A DNA stretch of 64,000 nucleotides from Halisarca cf. caerulea (GCA_963170055.1 CAUJGJ010000444.1:6861618-6925617); one strand, 5' to 3'. Positions 43,640-53,240 are shown, numbered from the stretch's first letter. Numbers and translations: made by a program. Notes: a model not told the origin generated them from the letters alone.

Positions 43640-44131
43640 ATGTACACCCGAGCCTCTATGGCCAAAATGAAAGAGGACATGGTTAACTCATTTTGCGCTG
43701 CTGTGGGTAAATTACGGGTGATCATTGCCACCACAGCATTTAGGATGGGAATTGACTGCCCAGACATACACATACAATTATTCACTGGGGTCCACCAGTG
43801 AAGTAGATCACTATGTACAAGAAGCCGGTAGATCTGGAAGAGATGGGTCACCAGCACAAGCAACTTTGCTATATACCAAAACGAGGCATTACGTAAGTGA
43901 TCAGATGCAGGAGTATAGCAGAAAGTGGATGTTTGCCACCAAAAGATATTATTTAAAGACTAGGATAAAAAGCCTTCATGAACCTAATTATATGGGGTTG
44001 TTGTGTGCATTTCTGCTCAGCCAGGTATTTGTAAAGCTTTGATGTGTAGAAATGCTAACAATTATGGAATTTCTCCTTGGCACTTGTGCATTACGTCATG
44101 ATAATCCGTTTTTGTTAATTAAAGAAATTAG

Positions 44132-44790
44132 CCTCTGACTCGCAACGTGTTACCCATTGAACTTGTCATTGAAGCGTGGAAGATGTCTTACGGACTTGAG
44201 GAAGGGGATTTGGAAAATCAGTGGTAAGCTTTTTTTAAGCCCTTTTCATCGAGGCCTGTGTATTCTGGCATCATGATTTAACAATGTCTAATATTTACTA
44301 TGTCACATAAGATACAAAGTCCACTATGTTTGATACGGCCACCAGTTTGACGAGTGGAAGAGCGAAAAGGAGCTCGTGGAACTTCCTGGCAAAAGCCCAC
44401 CCGGTGAGTCATAAGTAGTTGTGTAGCATGATAATTATGCTAGTTGTATCCTTAAGTTTAGCACTAAGTGTAAAAATTAATATCTAGTTTCTTTGTAGCG
44501 GATACGGAGCTTCCTTTTGTCCTTGGCTCAAGGAGTTGGCTTACCAGGTAAAATCCTGCCTGGTAAGCACAAGGAAGAGTTCTCCAGTAGTGCACTTGGA
44601 GATCCCAGTTGATGTGGCTGCCTATCACAGGCACTTGGTAACTTGTGGTACCAAGTTGGACAAGACCATTAGAGGCCAGAATGTGTATGGGATCCAGCAC
44701 TATGCAGACTTGGTTCCTGCTTTTGGGCAAGGTTGGCACATGAGGATTTTTTCTGGAGGCATGTTCAAAGATTCTATTCTGCATGTGTGT
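44132..44790 (+). pseudogene. Exons of an uncharacterised protein next to the helicase
   Basis: Three exon-like blocks with GT/AG borders. 44132-44223 reads PLTRNVLPIELVIEAWKMSY. 44312-44403 reads YKVHYV, a TGA, YGHQFDEWKSEKELVELPG, which looks chromo- or Tudor-like. 44499 to about 44790 reads KELAYQVKSCLVSTRKSSPV, then VYGIQHYADLVPAFGQGWHM. The last block ends in a TG microsatellite that element B entered. The blocks could be 3' exons of the helicase or 5' exons of the recombinase gene at 48349. I recognise the pattern from sponge and coral uncharacterised proteins, but no function. Confidence 0.45.
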
Positions 44791-44799
44791 ACGCATGTA

Positions 44800-44866
44800 T
44801 GTGCGTATGTGTTTACGTGGTGTGTGTGCGCGCGCGCGCGTGTGTGTGTATGTATGTGTGTGTACG
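44800..44866. repeat. TG/CG microsatellite at left flank of element B
   Basis: A TGTGTG and CGCGCG run directly adjoins the TA at 44867. A similar run (47936-48025) adjoins the right end, so element B landed inside one microsatellite. Confidence 0.9.
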
Positions 44867-45285
44867 TATGGTACGTGACAAATGTAACTAACATTTTTTC
44901 GCCGACTTCCGTACGGAAAACTGCGGACATTCCACGGAAATTCTGCACACACTCCGCAGTTACAGTGTGACAATGCTGCGGAAAACTTGAAAGGTTTCCG
45001 TGGTTAACCACAAAATGTGTTGTGTAAACTTTGCATTGGCAATTGCATATCAATTTCCTCTGTTGCCTACTCACAGTAAAGGACACTTGGTTACCCTTTT
45101 GGCAATTATAGTGATTGAGAAAACTTATATCATATATGCAGCAACACCTACAAATGCAGTTAAATATTGTCAAGAGTAATGAATTAACTACTGTAACATA
45201 AAGAATCATCATTATCAAATACAATAATTTACTAAAAAAAATTTAAAAGTAAAATATAGACATGATTGCTAAAAAGAAGGAACTG

Positions 45286-46305
45286 TTAATGTCCTGTGGG
45301 ACCACCTTTTGCCTCAACAACTGCAGGCAATACCTTATCTAAATGTCCTACATATCTTGCACACACTTCAGGTGTCATTCGCTTCCAGAAAACCTTGATC
45401 CCTTCCTTCAACTCGGCCAAGTTCTTGGGCTTGTGCTTGTCCCGTAAAAAACGCTTCAGAGCAGCCCATGCCTTCTCTATGCAGTTGATGTCTGGGCTCT
45501 CAGCTGGGCTTTTCCACCAATTAATGTTATTTTCTTCAAAGAAATTCTGTATGTAGCGACTTGTATGTTTGGGGTCATTGTCCTGGTACAACCTGTGGCC
45601 TTCCTCATAAGCCTGCCGAATGAAGGGAATCAAAGCTCTTGACAATATATCGCCATACCTGGTAGCTGTCATGATGCCTGTAAAGACGACAATTCCAGTA
45701 GCTCCTCTCTTGGAAATGCCAGCCCACACATGTACTTTTAGTGGATGTTTGTGTTTGTACTTCAGCTTTCTTGCTGCTCCTCGTCTTCTGAAACACTTCC
45801 TTCTGTGCCACTCCAGCTGAATGGATGATTCGTCAGTAAATATAACGTTTGAAAAGTCTTCGTTTTCAAGCAGCCGTTGTTTGCACCATTCAAGGCGCTT
45901 AGCCATGTTCACTTCTCTGATGGCCTGGCAATACCTCGCGGTCTCAAATGTCCACCCTAAATCTTACCTTGCACGAGAAGCTGTTCGTTTTGAGTAGCAA
46001 ACTTCCTCATGATACTTTTCCTTAAGCTTCTCGTAAAGATCGGATGCTGTCAATTCGTCGTCCGCAGCCATAAGTTCATCGATGTACTTGTAGTGATGTT
46101 GAGGTACAGTTTTGGGTCTTCCGCTCTTCTTTCTGTCTTGAAACGAGCCAGTTTCCCGATACCTTGACAGAGTTCTCTGCACAGTGGTGTGTGTAGTTAA
46201 AACACCTTCAGCCAGCAGAATTCGGCGGATTTCTGCAGCAGTCCGCAGCACTGATCCTTCACTGAGGAAAACAATACGCTTGCGCTGAAAGTCGGTGAGG
46301 GGCAT
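45286..46305 (-). pseudogene. Tc1/mariner-family transposase, element B, one stop
   Basis: ATG at 46305 (MPLTDFQRKRIVFLSEGS) is chosen to match element A; an upstream frame extension to 46389 is ignored. Exactly 1020 nt, the same as A. One TAA at about 45963 replaces the CAA (Gln) of ARARQDLGW, a single C-to-T change. The rest is open. The catalytic residues are kept: D in IFTDESSIQ, D in YQDNDPKHTS and E in SPDINCIEKAW, though the usual NP before IE is NC. The catalytic half is very similar to A, the helix-turn-helix part much less. Inactive unless the stop is read through. Confidence 0.9.
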
Positions 46306-46566
46306 ACTAACAAAAGGATAAGAATCAACTATCTTCCGAAAACACAGAGCCATAAATGACGATTTTAGGAACGCGACAATGCTTTTCATAGCTTCCGAGG
46401 AAATCTGCCATATCCACAGAAATTACAATTAGGTCCGCTTCCACAAGATTACAACTAGGTCCGCCTCTTACGCAAGTACTATAAATTATGTGGAACTGAA
46501 GATAGAAATGTCATCCTTGTTGATTAGGAAGTTATCTACGCCTGCTACTGCCACACTCCTCGAAAT
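46306..46566. promoter_or_regulatory. Divergent intergenic region of element B
   Basis: 261 bp between the two start codons. It has TTACAATTAGGTCCGCTTCC and TTACAACTAGGTCCGCCTC in tandem at about 46424-46465, a repeated pair sharing TTACAAYTAGGTCCGC. A shared promoter or binding site is inference. Confidence 0.5.
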
Positions 46567-47559
46567 ATGCCTACTACTGGGAAGATCCGTGTTCAATGGA
46601 CAGAAGGAAGATCAAAAGGCAGCACCTCAGTTGTGAAGAAGAATGATGTGAAAGTGGGCAGTATCCATGTTGGCAGCACAGTGAAGATTGTATGGGGAAA
46701 ATCAAAGAAGAAATATGAGGCAATTATTTTGGAAGATTTGGACATCTCCCCAAGCATTCCAACTCAAAGACAAAGGAGACACCATCGCTCAGATGAATTC
46801 TCAATCGAAGTAGGTAGCCCCCCTTTACCTCATGTGCCCAGTCCAATTACAGAATTGTCGACGCCACCATCAGTGCGGCAAGACACAGACCCCTTACCTG
46901 ATTTGCCCAGTCCAATTGCGGAACTGTCAACGCCACCATTAGTACGGCAAGAACTAGAGACACACAAGATATTACAAAAGATGGAAGAGCTTCAGGACTT
47001 TGTGTCACAACAGTCAGCTAGACTCCTCAAGAGGATGGATGACATGGAGAAGCTGATAGAAGAGAAGATGAGCCAGGTCACAGTGACGTCAGAGACTGCA
47101 TCATCAGTGATGACTCCATTCAGGACTTCAGGAGAGACTCCGCTTGCATCCACAGTGGCTACGCCACCTGTGTCCATTTCCACAACCCTCCTGCAAGATG
47201 TCTGTGTCAACGTACAGTCAGAATTTGTGATTGGGACCAATACAGTTCTCACAGCACTACAAGGGTGCCGCTCACGAAGAAACTTGGCTGCCCGTTTAGC
47301 AGTCCATATTTTCTCACCTGAAGAAAGAATTGCCAGTAACTGTCAGGGAGCGTGTGGAAAGCAGGTGTTAAACGCATCTAAACTGGAGGCCATTATGCAG
47401 ATGTGTTTAAAGCACTTTCCACTGGACCGCCTGGAGAAGGACCTACATGCCTTCAAAGATATGAGAAATGCAGTTGATGAAGCCTGTCGCAAGACAAAAC
47501 TTAATGAGAGAGAATGTGGTGCCAAGAACTTTTACTTCTTGACTTTTTACCTTGATTAG
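46567..47559 (+). CDS. BEN-domain protein, element B
   Basis: 330 residues, ATG to TAG, no stops. The N-terminal module (GKIRVQWTEGRSKGSTSVVK, then VGSTVKIVWGKSKKKYEA) matches element A in order and spacing. The linker contains a duplicated Pro-rich unit (LPSPIAELSTPPLVRQ and a variant). A coiled coil spans about residues 135-175 (KMEELQDFVSQQSARLLKRM). The BEN domain ends the protein: CRSRRNLAARLAVHIFSPEE, GACGKQVLNASKLEAIMQ and DMRNAVDEACRKTKL. The gene is intact although its partner transposase has a stop, so a role beyond this copy is possible. Confidence 0.88.
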   Translation: MPTTGKIRVQWTEGRSKGSTSVVKKNDVKVGSIHVGSTVKIVWGKSKKKYEAIILEDLDISPSIPTQRQRRHHRSDEFSIEVGSPPLPHVPSPITELSTPPSVRQDTDPLPDLPSPIAELSTPPLVRQELETHKILQKMEELQDFVSQQSARLLKRMDDMEKLIEEKMSQVTVTSETASSVMTPFRTSGETPLASTVATPPVSISTTLLQDVCVNVQSEFVIGTNTVLTALQGCRSRRNLAARLAVHIFSPEERIASNCQGACGKQVLNASKLEAIMQMCLKHFPLDRLEKDLHAFKDMRNAVDEACRKTKLNERECGAKNFYFLTFYLD

Positions 47560-47935
47560 TTTGTACTTGTATCTGCAAAACATATTCTTTTGTATTAAGT
47601 CTATATTTATTAAGTCTTTGTATTTAGTTTTGTAAAATTACTTCTAGTATATACTGGCTCCTTTGTAAGCCTGTACCTGGTTTTTATCGAATTCAAGTCT
47701 GCATTTTGCATGTACAGTACTCTATTGTGTACGTATGGATATTGATATGGCTTCAAAGTAAATTGATATGGCTTCAAAGTTTACACATCACACTTCGTGG
47801 TCAACCGCGGACCTGTTTGAAGTCTTCCGCGGCATTGTCACGGAGTTTTCGCGGATAATCTGCAGAATGTCCGCGGTTTTCCATGCGGAAATCAGCGGAA
47901 ATATGTTAGTTACATTTGTCATGTACCGTATGTGC

Positions 47936-48209
47936 GTACGTGTGTGTCAGTGTGCGTGTGTGTGTGTGTGTATGTGTGTGTGTGTGTAGTGTGCATATAA
48001 TGTGTATGTGTATGTGTGTATGTGTGTATAATACCGCAGGATGGGTTTTAATTAGTTGGTTATAATGCGTTTTTAATATTGCGCTCTTGCATTTAGCTAG
48101 CAACCAGCATAAAATTTTATTTCAATATAGCAATTAAACCCCATCCTATGGTAATGTGTAAATGTACGCATGTGTGTGTGTGTGTGTGTGTGTTGTGTGC
48201 AAGCGCGAT

Positions 48210-48262
<53 letters not shown>
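47936..48262. repeat. TG microsatellites right of element B
   Basis: Two TG-rich runs (about 47936-48025 and 48170-48262) with AT-rich sequence between. They generate spurious His/Thr and Cys/Val frames. Confidence 0.95.
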
Positions 48263-48264
<2 letters not shown>

Positions 48265-48348
48265 AATAGGTCGGGCACTTGTACATGTGGTGTGACATAC
48301 AAATCATATGTTAGCGCACCACTTTCATATGTTTCATGTCTCCTGTAG

Positions 48349-49119
48349 GTCCAAGCATAGCTGAGTCCACCAGTGGTTGGAAGACTTCAACACTGCTGAA
48401 CCCTGGCAGTATGGAAGGGTTAATCGATGTCATATTATGCAGGCCAGAAGTCCTTGCTACCATGGGGAAGTGTAGGGACAAATATGAAGAAGAGACAGAT
48501 GTGAAAAGGAAAGCAATACTTTCCCAAAAGTACCTTGCTGTGCTCTTTTACACTGAGATACCCCCCCAACGTGGTAAGGAGTACCAAAGCATGGTCCTCC
48601 GAGTTTGCCGAAAGGGTAAACTACCTGCCCCAGGAACAGATAGCCGACACGCACCAAACTGCCTTTACATAGCAGAGGATGGGAGCGAGGGGTACATAAA
48701 AATTGCAGATTAAAAAACAAAGAAAACACACGGAGAAGATTATATTCTACTTACCAATGCTCCCATTCTCTTTAGTCACCTTTATCAGCATCTCTCGGTC
48801 CACAGAGATGAGCTTGTCCAGGATTCCAGCATCAAGAACCTGTTTGTGGTAAGAAAGAAATACATAGTGTGAGCATTTGATGCAAGTGCATGTGTATTAC
48901 TGACTGTTAATACTCCTTTTACAGACGGAAAAAGGAATGCCATTTAATGTCAATGTGTGGGGGTCCTACATAAAAAGTACTTTCCATTATCACAGTGGAC
49001 ACAAGATAGGGCCCTCCAGACTACGATCAATTTTTTGCACATACAATGAGGGAAAGCAGAGCGTCCCGGAAGTGTTGAAAGAGTCACTGGCCTCGTGCAT
49101 GAAACACACCTGCAAGACG
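48349..49119 (+). pseudogene. Crypton-like tyrosine recombinase exons
   Basis: Exon 48349-48848 (acceptor CTGTAG, donor GTAAGA) reads KYLAVLFYTEIPPQRGKEYQ, then IKIAD, TAA at 48711, KTKKTHGEDYIL and a YQHLSVHRDELVQDS stretch. Exon 48925-49119 (acceptor TTTACAG, donor GTGAGT) reads PFNVNVWGSYIKSTFHYHSG, GPSRLRSIFCTYNEG and SLASCMKHTCKT. Arg in PPQRG, Lys in KTKK, Arg in RLRS and His in MKHT correspond to the R-K-(H)xxR-H set of tyrosine recombinases as in Cryptons. The nucleophilic Tyr exon was not found; a pogo element lies just downstream. The TAA replaces a probable tyrosine. Confidence 0.6.
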
Positions 49120-49149
49120 GTGAGTCCTAACAAAGCAAGCTCACATGCT

Positions 49150-49252
49150 CACACACACACACACACACACATACACGCACAGACACACTGACACACACAC
49201 AGACACACTGACACACACACGCACAGACACACACACAGACACACACACTAGC
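49150..49252. repeat. (CA)n microsatellite, left of the pogo element
   Basis: CA repeat with GACA interruptions. A similar run at 52602-52678 lies on the other side of the pogo gene. Confidence 0.95.
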
Positions 49253-49255
49253 CCT

Positions 49256-52200
49256 GGACAATATCTCAATATTAGTTGTCAATGTCAGTATCAATCTAAA
49301 ACCGACAATACAATAATTACAATTTTGAATAGTCAATACATCGAATATCCAATAGAGTAGGGTCGGGTATCGCTGGACGGCGGCTATTTTTGGCCGTTAC
49401 GTAATAGCTTGAATAGTGACGTCAGGAAGTGCCCGCGAAATTCGAAAGTTGTGGTGCATGTTCGTTCACCATCCGTTGATCAGAACAACTAATTACAGAC
49501 AACTCGATCGCTGTGGAGGTAAGCAAGCGCACAAGTTAACAACCACTATATTTCTACCTCAAAAATGTCTTGAAGAAGCTAAGAAATGATTAATTTCAAA
49601 GTTATGATTCTAACACCAAATATCAAAGAACATAAACAAATAATACATTAACAATAAGCTCAAAACATGCTGTTTCCATGCAAGAAAAAAAATTGGACAA
49701 AATTGTTGATGACATGAGACAGGATCTAAATGTTTGCCAACTGGCAATAACTGGACACACTTCTATCTCTGTTTAGATCTTAGTGATGGCTTCCAAGAGG
49801 AAAAACCGGACTGATGATGACATGAGGAGGGCCATCGAGCATGCAGAAAAAGGCAATACCAGTATTAGAAAGGCAGCAGCTGAGCACGGGGTCCCCAAGA
49901 GCACCTTGCAGTTGTACATTTCAACCAATGCTACAGTAGGTAGACGTCCTGGTCCACCAACTGTTTTGACAGTAGAAGAGGAGCAGAAGCTGGTAGACTG
50001 GATACAGGAGATGGCAGCTATCGGATATGGACAAACATGCCAACAGGTACTGGAAATGGTAAAGAAGATAACGGATAGCACTGTACGCTCCAACCCTTTT
50101 AAGGACAACAGACCAGGGAAAGACTGGTGGTATGCATTTTTGAAGAGACATCCTGTACTTTCCACCCGAACACCACAAGCTTTGCAGGATATTAGGGCTA
50201 CGACTTGCACACCGAAGTCAATCCAGAGATGGTTCAGTGAATATGAACAACTTCTGCTGAAATATGACCTCCTGGACAAGCCTACCAGAATATGGAACTG
50301 TGATGAGAGTGGTTTTTCACTGTCCCCAAAACCTGGAAAGGTATAAAACAGAAAAATTAAATATAATACTGCATGACACTAATCTTCATGCATGTTTTAC
50401 TATAATCTGGCTCACTACAACAGCTATATATTAAACATTTCCCTATATACTGCAGATCGTTGCAACAAAGGGGGCAAAGACCATGTACATGGTCACTGGC
50501 AACAATAAGTCTCAAATAACCGTACTATGTTGCGTGAGTGCTGCAGGTGCAGCAATTCCACCAATGCAGATTTTCCCTGGGGAGAGGTTCTCCAACAACC
50601 CACTGGAAAATGGAGTACCTGGTTCATACTTCGGCAAATCAGGGAATGGATGGATGACACAAGAGTTGTTCAATGGATGGCTGACCAACCACTTTGTTAG
50701 AAGTATTCCTCCAACCCGTCCTGTTGTCCTCCTTGTTGATGGGCACAGCTCACATATCAATCTTGAAACTTCCCTGTTTTGTAAGGCAAATGACATCCTC
50801 CTATTCTGCCTTCCTCCTCATTCATCCCACATTACGCAGCCACTAGATGTAGGTGTATTTGCACCATTGAAGCAGAAGTGAAAGACCTGTGTGGCTGCAT
50901 ACCACCTTGAGCATGGGAAAGCAGTGGACAAACGCAGCTTTGCATCTGTATTCAAGGAAGCATACAGTGCTGCTATCAAAGTGAGTACTATTATTAACGG
51001 CTTTCTAAGAAGTGGAATATACCCATTGAATAAAGATGCAATAGATGCACAAAAGTTGAGACCTGCCACTACCTCATCAGAAGACACCGGGGCAGAAAGT
51101 TTACCCCCAAATCCATCAGTAGTCCCTATCGCAGTTGACAATAGCCAGCATAGTATTGGGTCAACACTTGCCACTCCATCAGACAGTTCAGAGGCAGCAT
51201 TGCAGGCCTTGGAATTGGCGATGGGATCAGAAACACTGCTCAAGTTCAAAACCCGAAAGGAAGAGGGGTATGATATCCTGGATGATCCTCTTTATGTCAC
51301 ATGGCTAAGGTTGTCACAGACATCCATGCAACGTGGGCCACTGGCCAACATCACAAATCAACCACAGAAGGTCAATGGACCCAGCATCGGCACCTTACTG
51401 GAGATTCCAAAGAGGCCAGCCAAATCTAAGGCAAAGACAACTACTGTTACCTTACCAAAGCACATATCTGGGGACGAAGTCATCAGCATATTAAAAGAGA
51501 AGCAAGCCAAAAAGAGAATGGAAGAAGAAATGAAAGAAGAAAGGAAGAAGCAGAGGGAATTAAGAAAGAAGCAGGAGGAGGAGGAACGAAGACTAAAGGA
51601 AGAAGAAAAGCTAAAGAGGAGAGTAGGTCCGGAAAAGGAGAAATCATCTAGGGCCACTGGGCAACAAAATAAACGAAAAACAAAGGCTAGATCATCTACA
51701 TCAGTTGTTTGCCCAGTGTGCGAAGAAGAAGAAGACGACAATGGGTTGCGCTGGGTACAATGTGACTTTTGTGATGAATGGATACACCTGGAATGTAGTA
51801 GCATACCGCCTATTGATTACCAGACAGTACAGGAGAAAGATTACATGTTTGTATGCGACAATTGCTCGTCTGCCTGACTAGACTTTAGGTTTATACATTT
51901 ATACTTGTGTTTCAAAGCTTTATATGCTCACCAATTTTAGTTCCAGTGCTTTAAAAGATCTTTATAGGCTCTTTAGGATACATTTGCCGAAAAATCTGCC
52001 GATAAAAGCAATTGAAAAATGTTTACAAGTGATGTCCAAGGTCTGCCTCCCGAGTGGCCATTGTTAGGCTCTGTGACCAATAATGGCCGATCCAAGTGTC
52101 TGCAAATAATTCTTTATTACTTCGCTTACACATAATGTAAATGATTGGATTCTACGTTCAAGTATACACGATGAATGACCCTAACTGGAACTCTAGTAAG

Positions 52201-52598
52201 TTATTCTTCAGCTTCATCTGTCGCTTCTCTACAACGAATGACCCTTAAGTGTCCCGTAACTCCCCACATTACTCTATATCGACTATCAGCTTTTTTCTAG
52301 AACAAGTGCAGTTACGTACCTCCCTTTCTAGTACAAGAACAGATGGATTAAAATAGGGAAGACTAACAACAGCAGAAGTCCAATATATGGCTTAGGTTTC
52401 CAAATGGCCTGTGTACACAGTACTAAAATATTTTTAACCAGCCCTTTAGTTACATACGTATGTCATAACTGAGGGATCAAAATTGAAATAATGGAAAAAT
52501 ATCAATAATGGAGAATAATATTGAGATATACCGGCTAATACCTACTGTCTGTCGATTAATTAGTAACTACGTTGTTGAAATTTTCAATACCATTCAGG
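49256..52598. mobile_element. Probable pogo-type element (borders tentative)
   Basis: The gene at 49786-51877 lies between two CA microsatellites, as if the element split one of them. The left side has CCTGGACAATATCTCAATATTAG at about 49253-49276, broken here as CCTGGACAATATC and TCAATATTAG. The right side read inward has ATATCTCAATATTATTCTCC and, at its edge, GTCCTGAATGGTATTGAAAA. ATATCTCAATATTA is shared in inverted orientation. TA lies next to both proposed edges. Spacing of the shared word from the edges differs, so the borders are uncertain. Confidence 0.45.
49786..51877 (+). pseudogene. pogo/Tigger-type transposase with C-terminal PHD finger
   Basis: Exon 1 (49786-50340) is exactly 185 codons; intron 50341-50455 (GT...AG); exon 2 50456-51877. 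Domains in order: a Psq-type helix-turn-helix (ASKRKNRTDDDMRRAIEHAE, KAAAEHGVPKSTL) and a CENP-B-type DNA-binding domain (NPFKDNRPGKDWWYAFLKRH). The DDE domain has D in NCDESGFS, D in VDGHSSH and D in SSHITQPLDVGVF. A Lys/Glu coiled coil is followed by a PHD finger: CPVCEEEEDDNGLRWVQCDF and CDEWIHLECSSIP, then VCDNCSS. A TGA at 50879 sits where tryptophan is expected (KQKWKT), the only defect. Pogo proteins cut at TA; PHD fingers read histone tails. Confidence 0.88.
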
Positions 52599-52600
52599 AC
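51878..52600. other. 3' flank of the pogo gene
   Basis: AT-rich, no gene. It holds the possible inverted-repeat region near 52523-52598. Confidence 0.5.
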
Positions 52601-52601
52601 T

Positions 52602-52602
52602 A

Positions 52603-52633
<31 letters not shown>

Positions 52634-52678
52634 CACACCCACACACACACAGACACACACACACACACACACACACAC
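52602..52678. repeat. (CA)n microsatellite, right of the pogo element
   Basis: CA repeat with GACA and CCCA interruptions. Confidence 0.95.
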
Positions 52679-52701
52679 CACCCTTAACCCAACACTAATT
52701 C

Positions 52702-53240
52702 TTGGCACCATGCAGCAATTACAGGATTACGATAGGAGAACTCTGCTGGACAAAAGAAGGCTGGGACAACAGTACACGGCACTCCTTACTGGAAGAGGTC
52801 CTGGGTGGCAGTGGCAGCCAAGATACGAAGGGAGCATGCACCCCCAGTCCTCCCACACCATATGCAAAAGACTGCAACGACCAGCTCCCCAGCAAGGAAG
52901 ACGAATCTGAAAACAAAGACAGCACTGACAGCGAGGATGATGATCTTCTGGAGAAGGGGGACATTATAGCATGTGTGCTCCCAGGCTCCACCTTACAGCA
53001 CCCCCTTGTGGCAGTGGGAAAAGTGTACAAGCTCAACCCACTCAAACGAGAAGTAAGAATGGCAGAATTCAAGAAGGTAGCACAAAACCAACAGCTCTAT
53101 GCGCACGAAGTGTACGGCGGTAAAAGGACAGCCAAAATGCGTGACATTGTTTACTCCCATAGATACACACTACATTAGGGAGAGTGGACTATATAAACTA
53201 CGTACGCCCATCGAACAAATTCACAAAGGAAAGCCAACCT
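52702..53240 (+). CDS. Unnamed conserved gene, copy 2
   Basis: The better preserved partner of 27690-28180. One frame to TAG at 53176 reads LDKRRLGQQYTALL across a shift, then an acidic SENKDSTDSEDDDLLEKGD tract. The conserved core follows: IIACVLPGSTLQHPLVAVGK, VYKLNPLKREVRMAEFKKVA, then KRTAKMRDIVYSHRYTLH. After the stop the homology goes on as EWTI and TYAHRTNSQRKAN. The short beta-rich core (GDIIACVLPG...VAVGKVYKL) suggests a small barrel, but I know no function. An ATG in frame lies at 52702. Confidence 0.5.

Larger units (their letters stand above)
42660..44024 (+). pseudogene. RecQ-like helicase gene, back half, split by an LTR element
   Basis: Resumes right after element A: 42660-42780 encodes SYMDCAEN and RLVDMYTRASM when joined across the LTR insertion at 42781-43639. 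Then follow KLRVIIATTAFRMGIDCPDI (motif V), a frame change near 43795 and VDHYVQEAGRSGRDGSPAQA (motif VI, arginine finger present). The exon ends at a GTATTT donor at 44025 (AFLLSQ). Together with 38600-39425 it covers all main SF2 helicase motifs in the right order. Stops and shifts make it a pseudogene. Confidence 0.82.
44869..47928. mobile_element. Element B: second transposase + BEN transposon
   Basis: 3060 bp, flanked by TA at 44867-44868 and 47929-47930. The left end starts TGGTACGTGACAAATGTAAC and the right end, read inward, CGGTACATGACAAATGTAAC, continuing TAACAT. CCGCGG-like motifs cluster in the first 130 bp (44905-45000) and last 120 bp (47805-47905). The gene layout is the same as in element A: minus-strand transposase, plus-strand BEN protein, 261 bp between start codons. 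End sequences share GGTAC.TGACA with A but then differ, so A and B are separate lineages of one family. Confidence 0.9.

Noticed and set aside
51358..51804. 148-codon minus-strand Ser/Leu-rich frame
   Set aside because: Antisense of the Lys/Glu-rich coiled coil and PHD region of the pogo gene.
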